Assembly (NCBI GenBank): GCA_034509425.1
Contig: JAVTVJ010000458.1
Coordinates: 1,550,001-1,614,000 of the forward strand
From: Eopsaltria australis
Taxonomy: Eukaryota > Chordata > Aves > Passeriformes > Petroicidae
DNA: 64,000 nt
Reading direction: 5' to 3'
The position numbers were made by a program, and so were the translations under genes. A model generated the notes under the pieces. The model was not told where the DNA came from and made no database searches. It saw nothing but the letters and a program-made list of their open reading frames with translations. The stretch's first letter is position 1, and every line of letters begins with the position of its first letter. Of this stretch, positions 1 through 13,500 are shown one piece after another.

Positions 1-275
1 TTGATTCTCTATTTGTTTGGGTCTCTGTTTATTTGGGTCTCTTTTTCTTTGGTTCTCTGTTTGGTTCTCTGTTGATTTGGTTCTCTGGTTCTCTGTTTAT
101 TATTTGGTTCTCTGTTTGGTTCTCTGTTCGTTTGGTTCTCTGTTCAGTTGGTTTTCTGTTTATTTGGTTCTCGGTTTCTTTGGGTCTCTGTTCGTTTGGT
201 ACTCTGTTAGTTTGGTTCTCTGTTCATTTGGTTTTCTGTTCATTTGGTTCACTGTTCATTTGGCTCTCCTGGCCA
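1..275. repeat. Minisatellite, ~16-bp unit (CTCTGTTCATTTGGTT-like)
   Basis: The window opens inside a degenerate tandem array. The unit is about 14-18 bases and reads roughly CTCTGTTCATTTGGTT, with variants such as GTTTATTTGGTT and GTTCGTTTGGTA. Copies are imperfect in both length and sequence and the array runs to about position 265-275, where unique sequence begins. The left edge is cut by the window, so total length is unknown. Two overlapping plus-strand open frames here (Phe/Leu/Trp/Ser-rich, membrane-like) are by-products of the repeat and should not be read as proteins. Confidence 0.9.
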
Positions 276-1314
276 TGGAGGGATGGGAGCAGTCACTTTC
301 AGCAGTGTGAAGAGGCTCCATCCAGACCCATCTGCTGGAGCTCTTTGCTGCGTGCCGAAGCCTCTGCAAGCTCCCAAGTGTTTTCCACGGGCGTTTCTAG
401 GTCATTTAGCATTGCAAGAAAAATCAGTGCCCTGACCCCATATGGTGAAGCGTCAGGAGCTAAACAGATTGGCAGGGCAGGGTCAGAATGCACTCTAATC
501 CTTGAGGACATCAGATGCTGTTTAGCCAATTCAGAGCAGCTTGACATTCCTTTCACCAGTGACACTTTATTTCTCTGTAATGGCTCTGTCACAAAAACTA
601 ACTGCAGCCGACAGATTTGATATGAATTTCCCCAAGTAGTTTCTGAAGAGGTGGACAGGGTTTAATTCTAATATATATTGTGCTTTGGTTGGTTCCTACA
701 ACAAACTACACGGCTTTGGGAGTGGAATAAATCTCTGGCTCTTGCAGTTTTTCCTGAACGCATTACTGGGTCATGAGGGAAGAGATTATGTGCTTTGAAG
801 TGTTGTGGTTTGGTAGTCAAATCACAGAGGTGATAGATTGGCCTCCTGCATTCTATTTTCATAAGTATTATTTGCTATGAATAAAAATCCCACTGCACTT
901 GCTGTGACTCCTCTCCTGCTTCCCGTGGATGAAGTGAAAAAGTGGAGCTGCAGGGAGGGAGGGACCTCAGGAGACTCTCTGGGCCCTCTCCTTATGCAAG
1001 ATGGAACCAAAGCACAAATAGATGCTGGCAAAACTCCTGCTGAAAGATCTCTAATGATAGTAACTTCACACCTTCCCTGAGCAATCTGTTCCAGGCCTGC
1101 AATAATGTCATTTTTTTAGGCTGGCTTTTTAGCTCTTCTAACCATGAAAACAATGTGGTGCAGTGCAGGAAGGGAACGGGCGGATTCTGCATGGAGAATC
1201 ATTGGGAGTTATTTTTTCCTAGACAGCACAAATGTTGCTTCTCTTCCCATCTATTATTGTGGTAAAGATTCCAACCAGACTTACCAGTACTTTAGTGTGT
1301 GTGCCTGTATGTGA
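276..1314. other. Unique non-coding sequence
   Basis: About 1 kb of mixed-composition sequence with no recognised gene, repeat family or RNA. Opposed short open frames overlap at 299-620 and 822-1080 with no protein character I recognise. I see nothing else in it. Confidence 0.5.
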
Positions 1315-1335
1315 ATATATATATATATATATATA
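1315..1335. repeat. (AT)n microsatellite
   Basis: About ten uninterrupted AT dinucleotides lie between a TGTGA and a GACACT flank. It is a short simple repeat, likely length-polymorphic. Confidence 0.9.
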
Positions 1336-3993
1336 GACACTGAAAACTGTAATACCATCAACATTATTTAGGAAAAGCCCTGTTACAATTGTCAGAGATT
1401 TCTATCCCTGAAGCTGCAGGATTAGGGATGTAGAGATTCTAATCCTAGCAGTTCTCTTTGCCCAAATTTGAGCTCATTCATTTGTACATCTTTTGTCCTC
1501 ACCTTCAGAGATGATCTAACACTTTGTGCTGCTGTGGAACATTAAGAATCGGGCATTTATGATGTGCTTTGTTCTTCTATTTCTCCTTTCATGTCAACTT
1601 CTCAATGGTTTTGCTTTACTTTCTTCTGGTTGGTTTTATCAGGCCAAAATTATATTCCCTAAATATAATAGAATTGTATTTGTGTTTAAATATCTGTGTT
1701 AAAGTGCATATAAAGCCATTTCATGCAGAACACACATATCTGAAGGGGTGTGCTAATGGTATTTCTTTTTTTCTCCTGTGTATTTAGAGTCTCCTTTATG
1801 AAATGTATCGGTGTCGGCCTGTGTTGTAACTCCTAGGCAGAAGATTCCTGAGATGCTGATCAGGCTGGAGTTGCAGCTTGAGGTGTGTTTGCCATGAGTG
1901 CACCATGAATAAATCTGTGTATAAGCTCAAGGTGCAGTTATCCATATCATTTATTTATAAACTGACCTGTGAAAGTATTACATATTTTTGGAGTGCACTT
2001 GCAGTTGGAGAAGAATCTCAGCTTTTCATGTTGTTCAGCTTGAAATACAGGGTTATTTAGCTTAGGGACTTCAGAGTTCCCTTTAATCTCCACAAACTAC
2101 TGCGTTTCCAAAAGTATCATTGATCATCCATCTCTAAAATTGTTCCTCCTGTTAATGGCTGTTGCTCTTTCTCCCCTCACACTTTTTCTTGATTATACAT
2201 TCATTTAGATATTCTTATTCTCTGATTGGTTTGTCTCCCCGCCCTTTGGAAAGAAAGTTTTCACTTAGTTTCTTTTTTCTTTACAGTTTTGCTATAAAGA
2301 ACGAGTACAACAATAAATCCTAAGGCTTCAGATTTCCTAGATTTTTTGTCTTTTTTAAAAATTATCTGCTAGTAAAACAAATAAAATAGCAGCAGTTTTG
2401 GCTAAGACTCAGACACCAGACTCTCTTTTGAGCTTTTTTTAATCCATAAAACAACTTGTCCAACAGCATCATGCTAAGAAGTCCAACATGGCACAATATT
2501 TGATGTTTCTTTGTGGCTGCTTTGACTGCTCTCTTCAGCAGGTAACACACATCGTGCTGCTGCCCTGACTCCCCAGACTGCTTTCAGAGCAGTGCTCCTA
2601 CAGCAGCTTCTCCAATCCTGGAGCAGCACAAGAATGTAAAACAACCTTGTAGAGTTCCTGCTCTCATTACAGAAAATCAGGTTTTTTTTTTTTCCTGGAG
2701 ACATTAGCAGACCTGTATCCTCCAACAATCATTTCCTGTCTCAGGTTGTTTTATTTTATAATTCTGTGCTAGGAAAATTGCTTTAAATCCGTGGCTCTCT
2801 CAGACGATGTTTAAATTTTAATCTGCAGTGAATAACAGGAGTGGAATTCTTTTGTTCTCTGTCAGCATTTTATATTATCCAGTGGGAATCTTGTGCAACT
2901 TCACAGGAGACCCATCTGTTTTACAGTTCTTCTCGTTATGCCAATCAAAAAGTCACTTCTGATCGTAAGAAGAGCCACACGTTTTTGGTGGATTCACAGA
3001 CAAAATGAGCCTCCCCTACCCTCTCCCATGAAGAGTTGTTTTAGTTCTGAGAACTTGCGGCTTCTGAACAGAACCTTCAGTGAGTTACCTTTTAAGTCAG
3101 ATTTTAATTAGTTGATGCAATAACTATTGACTTTTCTTTAGGGATATGCCAGTATTATTGATATGACAATTAAAAGCAGAAGGATTAGTCTATTACAGAA
3201 GTACTAATTGACTTTCGTCTTACCAGGATAAACAATTAAGAGCTGATTGGTCAAAATAAAGTGAGCTGTATCTGTAATTATTGAACTCGGGATTTCACCT
3301 CTTCTTTTACTCTTTTTTTAAAATGTTTTTGCTTGAATAATCTGCTGAGTTGATAGACAGATATTTTCAAATGGATTTTAATTGAACAGCGTGAATAGAA
3401 ATTGCAGGAGTTTGTGTTTATTGTTGAGTGGTTTGTAGACAAAGGAGAAAGCTTTCCAGAGATCTGGAAATTGTTACATTTTGATGGTGCTGATTGGCTT
3501 AACCATGTTTTCTAATAAAATAATTATTTATTTGGCTTAATTTTGTATCTTTGCCTGGACTGCACAAGATACAAAGTGCTGTATTTTGGATAATTCTGAG
3601 TTGGATAATTTTGTCTTGACATTTTCTGCATTGTCCTAACAAACGTTTTCTTATTGTAAGTAAAATCTCAAATACTTTGTTGCCAAAAGGCACAAGAGTC
3701 ACCCTTTCCTATTTGGGAAAAGACAACATTTAAATCTTGAAAATGTATGGAATCCAAAATTGTTACAACAGCAGAAGTTTTATGACACCAGAATGAGTTT
3801 AACACCTTTCTCTTCTATGCTATAAAGGCAGAAAAATAATTTTCCCATCAGAGTTAAATTTTAGTTGTGTTGCTGTTACAAAATTGAAATGTTTAACTGT
3901 AAATTGAAATTAAACCCCTGCTGACAGCTCTTATTTATAACTTGCAATAGTTTTTGTGTACTAAGCATTGCTCTCCCTTCTCTTCCCATCCAG
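1336..3993. other. Unique AT-rich non-coding sequence; possible conserved stretch at 3115-3300
   Basis: No gene is supported. The most structured part is about 3115-3300, an AT-rich, non-repetitive stretch dense in ATTA/TAAT cores (for example CTAATTGAC, ACAATTAAGAG, GTAATTATTG) that resembles bird conserved non-coding elements. Elsewhere there are a 12-T run at 2682-2693 and a strong pyrimidine tract ending in an acceptor-like TTTACAG near 2286 with no convincing donor after it. Conservation cannot be judged from one sequence. Confidence 0.35.
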
Positions 3994-4042
3994 GTATAAA
4001 GGACACTGATGGAGCTTCATAATCAAGATCCAGGAAGACAAG
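3994..4042 (+). other. Candidate short exon with both splice sites and an ATG
   Basis: A 49-base interval follows a pyrimidine-rich tract ending CCCATCCAG and is followed directly by the donor GTAAGG. All three frames contain a stop, so it cannot be an internal coding exon. However, an ATG at 4009 (context CACTGATGG, G at +4) is followed by an open frame into the donor reading M-E-L-H-N-Q-D-P-G-R-Q plus one base. That layout fits a first coding exon: a short 5' UTR spliced upstream, a start codon, then an open frame leaving in phase 1. I do not recognise the peptide and assign no gene. Splice-like pairs occur by chance in 64 kb, so this stays a candidate; a 5' UTR or lncRNA exon is an equal alternative. 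Confidence 0.3.
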
Positions 4043-5859
4043 GTAAGGCTTGAAGGACATCAATTTATGTTAATGACTTATTTTGCTGGTTTGGATTCAA
4101 ATTTTGCTGAACGTTCCATAGCTTAAAAGGCTTTGTGTTCTTCCCATTAAACTGTAATGTGATTTTATTTTCATGAGAAAAGAATGATTAAAATTCTCTG
4201 CAGAGTTTCTGACAGTGTGGTACTTGCTGTTTTCACAGTTCTGTTTGTCCTGTGTGCTGTAGGACACTGGGTGACTCTGGCTTGCTGATGTTTGTCACGC
4301 CAGTCTTAAGAGCTTAAGCAGAAATTTATAAAAAAAACCAAAAACCTCTGCATTTTTCAAGTCTCCTTTTGGGTAATTTGTGATGCTCACGTGTATTCAC
4401 TGCTGCCAGTATTTTGTGTCCAAATAACTCTTTAAAAGAGCTTAAAATCTTTTCAGCCACCCCAGCAAGGAAATGCAGGGACCCAGGGCTGTGTGTAAGA
4501 GCTGCAGAGTGCCAGGGACTGCTCAGCTCTGCTGCTGCTGGGAGTGCTCAGAGCCCCAGGCCCTTTTCTTTGGGGTTTTGTTGCTTTTTACATTCTGTGG
4601 TGGGGTTTTGTGCTGTTTGGGGTTTTTTAAGGCACTTCAGGAATGGCTGAGGTGCTCCAGGGCTGGCTGGGAGCAAACCCAGGGTGAGGGAGAATGGGTG
4701 GTGATACTGAGGTGACAATATCAGTCCCACTGTGACCACTCTGGATGCACAGGGACCCTTCTGGGTCTGTGTAGCCCAGAACTGCTCTGTGTTCCTGTGG
4801 AAAGCACAAAAGAATCATATCTGAGAGGGTGAGATGGCTTCATTTGGACTGAAGGAACTTGGTTTAAATGATTGAACTCAAAGTTCAGAAGTAGGAGGAA
4901 GAACAACTTTGCCAGAAGAGTTCAGGAAGAACAGTGAAGGTGTTGGTGCTGCAGAATATAAATATACCTGAGCTGAAATTGAGGTAGAGACAAAAAGATG
5001 TGTAATCCTCTAGTTCTGACCCAAACTTTATCCAGAAAGCAACTTTGTCAAACATTTAGGAAAGGAAATATCATCGCATGAAAAGAAGATGTGGAGCGTG
5101 GTGAGCTCTTGGTGAACGGGTTTAAAAATTTATACCCAAGGGTGTGTGGCACTTTCGAGCACTGAGGCATCTGAGAAGTTTTAAAAGTTGTTTTATTCTT
5201 TGTCTCCATCACACTGTAGATGGAGTTGGGGTTCTTGGATGTTGTGGAGTGGGAATATCAGTCTGGAAGGCAAAGGAAATAATTAGGTGAAAGCCTGGGG
5301 TGCAAACACTGTCAGTCACACAATTAAGGGATATTGAAGAGGTTCCTGATGCAGCATTATCTGAGCAGAAAGAAGGATGGCACTGCCTTGTTTTTTCAGT
5401 CTCTAATAAAGAAATCACTCCTTTCCAACCATAACAATACTCATGTCTTAAAAAATGGAAATAACATGTTAGGTTTCCTATTATCCTTTTAGCTGAGCAT
5501 TTTGTTTTGCTGCAAGCAAATCACCTGAAAAATTATCTGCTGAAATAGAATTTTTTTTCATTAGGTACACTCTCAAGAGACTACTTTAAAACACACTTGA
5601 TTTGACAATCCAAAAACAAAAATTCAAATAGTTATCACAAATGCTGTGTTCCTTAGATTATGCACTCCACTTTATATTTTTCAGTGCAGGCCGATGTTCT
5701 CCAAGTAACCATTTCAAAAATCTTTAAAAGTAGTTAAAAAAGAAACAAAAAAATAAAACCTGAAAGAACTCTGAGAATCTTTTCAAAATTCATTGAAGTA
5801 GCTTTCTAATTACGTATTCAAGCTGAATTATCTTCACTTTTTCCCTTCATTACATTCAC
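4043..5859. other. Unique non-coding sequence
   Basis: Downstream of the candidate exon the sequence is ordinary AT-leaning DNA with a somewhat GC-richer patch at 4460-4760. Overlapping open frames of 60-80 codons there occur on both strands, which argues against coding. No repeat family or RNA gene is seen. Confidence 0.45.
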
Positions 5860-6130
5860 AGTGAGAAACACATGTTTCATTTAAATAAAAATCTCAGGGT
5901 GGCAAATCAGACTGGATATTTATCAGGGACTTGCAAAGAAATCTGGGCATTGACTATTCCAACTGCAGGTCAATTATATGTCTTAAAACTGAATACATGG
6001 GATAAATAATGATTTACATTGACAATGTCAATCCAGCTCTGAAGGAATGGAACAACGTGGTACATGGGAGGAAAATTATCTACAAATAATAATTGACAAT
6101 GACACCTAGAGCAGATCAACAAACTACAGG
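5860..6130. other. Possible conserved non-coding element
   Basis: AT-rich, non-repetitive sequence with short motifs typical of developmental enhancers (GATAAATAATGATTTAC, GACAATGTCAAT, ATAATAATTGACAATG). TGACAATG/CATTGTCA-type words recur three times within about 100 bases, on both strands. There is no open frame of note. The call rests on texture only and could be wrong. Confidence 0.25.
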
Positions 6131-9100
6131 AAGAGCTACAAAAAATCCTGTTTTGGAAAGTTTGGAAACTAATACTGTTTGAAATGTTTTTAATTAAAAT
6201 TTTGAGGCAGCTGTTCAGCTATGAGGTGTTGCATAATCCTGTGTTCATTTATCTAAGTGGAAATGAATAAGAAAATTGATATGAGGAAAACCCTTGAAGT
6301 GTGAAATTCCCAGAGTTATCTGTAAAAAGTTACAATTCCATCTTTCTGTCTCTCCTAATGCAATAGAAAGGTAGTAACAGCAGATCTGTATGGCACTTTA
6401 ATCCTACATGCCACTGTCTCAAAGGCTTCTCTGCACCATTCCAGCAGGTGTTGAAGGCAGAAATTTTTGGTAAACCTGTTGAAAGGTTGGAGGTTTGGGA
6501 GGTTTGTGTGATTTGGGAGGAGATAATGGAATTGGGAAGGGAAAAAAGGAGAAAAAAAGTGGCTGCTGAACACTGAATGACAAAAGTCAGGTCAGGGTGA
6601 TTTGCATGTTTCAGTTTTCATGTGGCTCACTGAATATCTCAGCTCTTGTCAGCTGCTGAACAGGGCCAGGTTTGTGAAAATCAGGACATTTGTGGCCATT
6701 AACCAGCCTCAACAATGTAATGTTTGTTGCTTGTTATTTAATACCATTTGATATTCAGTGGTGAAGACCCAAACCTGGAGCTGACTGGAAATTTTTTAGT
6801 CAATCAGGTATTTTTCTAAGAGAGATTTAAAATTCAGTTATGAAGTCTCATTAATACCATGATCTGCTAGGCTGTGCCTGTTATTGGGAATTTTTCAGAG
6901 CTGTAGAACTCTGAATGTGTTTGAAACCACAGAAAAAGCTCTGGCAGGTGTTTATTTTCTGCCACAGGTTTGCACATCCTGCACTTCCCAATCTTCTCTG
7001 GGAAACAAATGGGAAACTTCATTTCCTGTGAGACAGGAGTGGAAATGCCCCCTCTCTTCTCTTCTTGGGCAGGGCTGGTTTGAATCTTTGCTCTTGTGGG
7101 ACAGAAAGAAGAAGAAATAAAGAGAAATAAAGGGAAATATGAAGTGTATTAGATAAGTTAGCTGTCCTTACAGGCTGCCTCGAGGAGGATCCTTCCCTGG
7201 TATCTGATCTCAGAGGCCAAGCATCCTCCTGCCTCCTCCTCAGGATTTCTTTCTTTTTCTCCTTTTTCCCCCTTCTTTTATCATTTTAAAGGTTTTTGTC
7301 TGCCTTTTCAACCCAAAGTGGGTCATCTTCAACTGCAAGCTGTTAAGCTTTTGCAATCCAATTTTCAAGAAAATTAACCAGCTCTTTCTTACCCAGATCA
7401 CATGGGAGCCCATGTAGCCTGAGGATTTCATCTTGGATCTGGTTCTCAAATATTCCTACCCTGGCCTGTAAGATTTTATCTCCTTTCATTAGACTTGTCT
7501 ATTCAGGCTTTTCCTCAGCTTTCAGAAAGTTCCATTTTTTGTCTTTCCATCCTAGGTTCCCCTTATTTGACACTTCTCAAGCTCTTGAGAAGCCAGGGCT
7601 CTCTTTGACACCATTGTTCTCCTTAAAATATACAGGAAAAAAATTTCTTAGGAACACTTCTAATCATGCTCTTTGTTGCTAATTAGCTGGTTCTCAGAAG
7701 ATGGTTGTTGTCTCTTCCGATATTGTGATGCTGTAGTCTCAAAATGTACATCTGCGTGATACTGATGTTTTAATATTTAAAGTCCTATTTACTTAGCTCT
7801 GTATTTTGACAGATTTCTGTAAACTTCATTACTGTGCAACAGGAAAAAGCAAATTAACAACTGTGGTGCTCCCTGGCCTGATGTCAGGAACCTGCCAATG
7901 TTTCTGGATAAATATCTTTAAAATTACCTCATCTGTGAAAAAGCAAAGAAAGGAAGCTGGTTAAGCAGGGGGGCAAAACTCCAGGGGATGCTGCTGAAAA
8001 AGGAATTTTGGTGTTCTCCTAAGGATGTAAATATGTAAATACCTCAGGTTGGTCCCAGTCACCCCCAGAGCACATTTGTGCCTTGCCACACTCCCCTGCC
8101 AGCACTCCCAGCTTGGCTGAGGGAGTTAGAAGGGAAAAGCCAAGCCAAGTCCTTGCTGTGCTGATGTTGAGGGTGTTCCTGGCAGATTTGGTCATCTGAG
8201 GTCCCCTGGCACCCACTGGCAGCACCGAGCCCCCAGACAGCCCAGAGGCACCACAAGGACATTTTATCATGTTCAGTCAGCAGAAGAATTGCCCTGAATG
8301 CATCGTAAAGAATGGAAATGAACTTTGGAGCAGCCGCTCCTCTCTGCAGGGCTCGGGGTGTTTGGGGTCTCCGAGAGGGACAGTGACACTGCTGAGCTGG
8401 GCACTGCACCAGCCCTCCCTGGCTCACCCCTGCAGCACCATTCCCACTCAAAATCCTAATTGAGTCCTGCAGGAATTAATTACATTTTCGTTGGAAAGGA
8501 AGGAAATCGTGAGATCCAAAAGGCATTTGACAAACAGATGAAATGCTGAAGAACTGGGGGGGAAAAAGTACCAAAAAAGGGGGAACAACCTTCAATTTAG
8601 AAGCAGTTACACATAGACTGGAAGGACATGGAAACCATCAGTGCCTTCAGTTGCTCTTAAACATTTAATTTAATAGAGGACATTGCTAATTGTGTCTAAA
8701 GAAGGAAGGTATTACATTTACTAAGGGTGGAAAAAGTATATCAGTTTAAAATAGGGATCTCTGCACAATTATTGTTGTTTATTTTCTTCCCTCCAGAGTT
8801 AATTCATGTAGTAGAAATCCATTTCAACACTGGGTTGAATTCTGTCTTTTTATCAATTTGATGTGCTATTTTTCTGGATAATTTGCCTGATTGGGTCTTT
8901 GTAGACATTTACCCACAACATTTAGACATTGCTGGACCTGTGCTGGGGAGTTTCACTGCTCATTAGTTCTACTTAGTTTAACTTTTTCCCCAGCAGCCTG
9001 CTGTGTCAGATGATGATCAATAGCAAAACTACTCCAAAACTACTGCCTGCTGGAATAAAAGTTTCTGGAATGAGAATCAATGAACTTCAAACAGAAGTAA

Positions 9101-10478
9101 ATTTCTACAAAGTCCTCTTTAGTTACTGCTTCTCTATGCAGCTGCAAAAACTTTGAAGAATATACAGTTATTGTATCAAGATCTCAGGTATTTCTGTGTT
9201 TACTCCCCTTATATACCTGAATATTTGTGGGGAAAGATTTTGACAGCTGAATTCTGAGGGAGTGATTAAATATTATTGTAGTGGTTCTCCTGTAGATTCA
9301 TCTATTCTGATTTATTTATGGGTTGTACACACTGGAAAGGTACCTGAAACCTCCCTCTTTTTGTTTGGTATGAAATTGCAGTGAATAGCTGAAGGGTCAG
9401 GAGAGAAGTGAAGCACTTCAAGGACAAGTTTAAGGCACATCTTGATTTGTGTGGTGTCAGCTTCACAATGTGGAAAGCTACAGCTGGGGGCTGTCTGCTC
9501 TGGAGAGAAAATGTACTCACACTGTCAAAGCCTATGAACAAAACAGGAATGACACTGGGCAGCACAGAAGGTGCCAGACAAAAGAAAATCCAGTGAGCTC
9601 AGGAAATTACACAGGTGGTAGCTCTTTGTACTCCCATAATGTGAAAATCTGATTAATTTCACAGCAGATAAGGTGAAAAAGTTGATTCTTCATACTGGGA
9701 GTCAATAGAAAAGTTCTCTCATCTGTCCTTGCTTGGCTTCTTCCACTGTCACACAGTTTTGTGCTCTCTGGATATTCATCTTCCAGGTCTTGGTCTTGGA
9801 TTTTGCAGCACAGCTGCTTTTCAGAATAAACCGAGCCCAAATCCTGCCATTCCTCAGACATCCCTTTAAACATTAATGTGCTTTGGGCACACAAGTTCTT
9901 GTCTCCCCACAGCTGAAGCATAATGCAGGAGCAAACCAGAGTACATGGGATGGTATTTAAATGGAATTTGGCTCTGCTGAGCATGTTAATGCTGATGATG
10001 AGAATGAATCATGAATGTGATTTAGTGGGAATGAGGCTCAGATGAGTGGCTGGTACCTGTGTGGATTTTGGTAGTTCCACAGTAACCATTTGCTGGCAAG
10101 AGGGATGAGCTCTCAATCACCCAGGGATTCTCCTAACCCCAAAAAAGGCTTGAACGGGCCCATTCTGTGATAAAAACAAGCACCACAGACCTCTGACATC
10201 TGAAGCTGGAGCAGAATCACTGTGAGATCGTTGGGTTTGTGTGTGTTGGGAGCTGAAACACCAGCTGGAAATATCACCATTTGTTGTGAGATGCTGTGTT
10301 GTGTTTCCATCAGCCTCCAGCACAGGAATTCCTTTGGTCCCCACGTAGTGGAATAGAAGTGCTGTTGTTCCTGGATGTGCATCTTGGAGCAGTTGTGGCC
10401 CCTTCATGTCCCTCCACTGCTCCAATACCTGCAGTTGTTCACAGAATCCCTGGCAGTGCCTTCCCACCTCCTCAGCAG
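6131..10478. other. Unique non-coding sequence
   Basis: No gene is supported across these 4.3 kb. GC-richer pockets at 8040-8460 and 10100-10470 carry overlapping open frames on both strands (130 codons minus at 8059-8451, 116 codons minus at 10117-10467). A 125-codon minus-strand frame lies at 9607-9984. None shows a recognisable domain. An ATTTGCAT octamer lies at 6600-6607. Confidence 0.45.
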
Positions 10479-10599
10479 CATCATCCTCATCATCCTCATC
10501 ATCTCCATCCCCATCCCCATCCCCATCCCTGTCCTCATTATCCCATCCCCATCCCCATCCCCATCTCCATCCCCATCCTCATTATCCTATCCCATCCCT
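10479..10599. repeat. Compound microsatellite (CATCAT/CATCCC)n
   Basis: The tract starts as CATCAT-CCT triplet repeats, then becomes a CCATCC hexanucleotide array interrupted by CTCATTATC. All three plus frames stay open through it because the unit carries no stop, giving a His/Pro/Ser-rich 157-codon frame (10296-10769) that is a repeat artefact. Confidence 0.9.
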
Positions 10600-13500
10600 G
10601 TCTCTGTAGCTCCTGCCCTGGTGGCACAGGATGGAGGGGACCCTGCTGGGCTGGGAGGGAGCTGCTGCTGGCTCAGAGTTTGGGGGATTTGCCATTCCTG
10701 TGGGAAGGGACATTGGTGACACTGCTGCTCAGAGCCATCCAGGGGTCCTGGGCGGACACAAATGATTGATGTGAATTATGCAGCACTCACTGCTGGGGTA
10801 GGTGTGAAGGGAAACTAAAGATACAGCCCAACCCAGGCCCCTCAATGCTTGACCTGTTAGAATTAATGAAAATGTAAAGAGGAAAAATCACCTCTTTTTG
10901 TCTGGAGGAAATGTCAGAATCAAATGCATTCTGCTAAACAGAAATCAGAGCTTCCCCAGCAAGAAAAATCACAGAAAATTTAACACTAAAAACCATAAAA
11001 TTTGTTATGGGGTGAGCAAGAAGAAGCAAAGCAATGTTTTGATGCTGGTGTGAGATGCTGGTGGGCAGTCCCAGTGAAATAATTTTGTATTTGGCTGATG
11101 CATCAGAAAGCTTCAGTAGATAAGAACAATAAAGCAATCCAGTTATAAAAACCCTGGAGGGCAGTTAGGAAAAGCAGATAGCAAAATGTATTGCTGATTT
11201 AGAAGAAAAAAGTCTGCAAGAGAGCCGGGACTTTGATCACAGAGGAATTTTATTCTGGAGATTTTGATTGTGATAACTATATTATTTCAAATCTATTTTT
11301 TGATGGCAACACTGCATTGCTCAGTGAGAGAATTTGTGGAACAATCCATGGCTATTTGGGAGCTAATCCTGTGAAAAAGACAAGTCTCATAAATAAAGGA
11401 GCGTGTAGGAACTGGTGATAACAATATTATCTGAACAGACACGTCAAGAATAAATAAAGAAACAAAAGTTTGATTGTGGTGCAGCTGATGTTGAGGGAAT
11501 ATTAAAATGCACTAAGAATTTAAGTATCCATGTAATATATAGGGAATTATTTTATAGAGAAATTTGAAATGTTTAAGAAATTGTTAGCAGTAATGATATG
11601 GTAACTCACTGTAATTAAATTGAATTTTAAAAGCAAAAGAAAATGATTAACTGGTGAGCATAAAGAATAGTGCAAACAATCGTAAGATTATTTCTTCACA
11701 ATGTCTGCAAGAAGGAGCATAGTAAAATATTTAATTATAAGGAAAAATACATGAAACTTAAGGTCATGAGAGAAGTGCAAAACTTGAGTCTTAAAATACA
11801 AAAAAATAAGTACTAAAGTCTTATTCAATATTTTGCTAGATTTCATTTAATGGTGAGTACTTAAAGTAAGTGATCCAGTGGAGAAAATCTGCGGAAGTGT
11901 TGAAAGCTGTTGGCTGAGTTCAATGGTCCTGTGTCTTCTCCTGATCTAAAATAATGGAGTGAAAAGTGGATAACAGTGGAATGAGGTGCTGGGCATGAGG
12001 GAGAGATTTCAGCCTGCACCAGGAGCTCTGCCCTTGCTGGCCTGGCCCATTTCTGGGGGAAATGGGGTTTGCATTCAGGCTGGCTCTGAAGCTCCTTCAT
12101 GAATGGAGCCATTTAATTCATGGCATGGAAAGACTTCCCGTTGGTGTTCACAGCTTGCTCAGTTTAGCACCCATCCCACTGTTTTATTGAATTCCAGGCA
12201 TTCCACCACTTCACACCCACTAAAACGGGATAGAAGTCGAGCAAAAGGAATTTGCAATTTCATCTCTTCTGCCCCATCCTCACCACTCCAGTCTCCTCTC
12301 CCCAGGGCCTGGAGAGAACCTGCATCCAAAAGCCTGGTTCAGATGGTTGCATTTCCTCACCCATGTGTGCTCTAATGACAAAAATAAATGTTAAACATCA
12401 TTTGGACTCCTTACTGTGAGGGTATATATTAATTTCCTCAAAACGAATCCAATTTCCTCATTGTTGTGCCTACAGAATGTTGCCTTTCTGCAGTTGCTCA
12501 CACGAAGGTGTGCCTTCCTCTTCTGCTGATTGACAGGATGAGCTGTCACCATGGCAACAGAATAAAGTGATTAAAACCAAAAAAAGTCAGGTTGCCAGGA
12601 GATGGAAAACAAACAAATAATCTGACATAAAACTAAACTTTCTGACTCCTGAAATTGAGGTGTTGGTAACACCCCTGATAGGATGGAACTGCATTTGAAG
12701 ACCTTGAGGTACCTGTAGAATATTTGAGCATCAAATTTAGAGGCTAAGGTGTAAATTAAGGGAGAGAAATGTTATCTTGTGAAATCAAGGATCATGCAAG
12801 TGTCTTTTCACAAGTGTTTTTCTACCTGTAAGAAGGGGAAGAGTATCAGCATTGCAATGTGAGTCACAGCTCCTCAGCAGACTGAAGCAGGGAGTTGGGA
12901 TGCTCTCATTGCACCCTGGATCTGCTCATTCCCAAATCCCACAAGGAGCACATGCCTTGGTCTGTCCCTGTGGCACAAAGTGTCCCATGCACTGTGGGTT
13001 ACTTGGGGAAGTGGTGAAGTTCCAAGAGGAAAGGTTGAGACTCCTTCAAACCAGCTGGGAGTCTGATACACCCAAGGGAGGCACAGAAAACTGAGAATCG
13101 TGGTGCTGGCCTGGAGTAAAGGGAGACAGTGTCTGAAATTCAGTATTTTAGACTCATCTGTAGTAAGTGAGAATGGGTGTGCACCTTTCTGCCCCGACTA
13201 GAAATTCTATTATGAAGCTGATAAAAACCATTTTCAGATTTGTTTCATCAAATTGACACTTACAGGTAAAAGCTGGCTAGATCCAGCAAAAATGACTATT
13301 TACAGACAAGGAAATTGGCTGAGTTCTACTTAGAGAAAGCTGCATAAATCCTCTTCACACCCCATAGTTTTCGTCATCCCTCTTCATCAGCTTTAGCAGC
13401 AAATACCAAAAGTAGCAACTTTTTAGAGGTGTGACTATTTAAGGCTTTAGAAATCTTCTCAGTGGCCATGGAGGATATTGTGCCTGTTTTAGCTGGAAAC

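Noticed and set aside
17..620. Phe/Leu/Trp-rich membrane-like open frames at the window start
   Set aside because: Products of the T/G-rich minisatellite, present in two frames.
10296..10769. 157-codon His/Pro/Ser-rich open frame
   Set aside because: It runs through the CATCCC microsatellite; other plus frames are open too.
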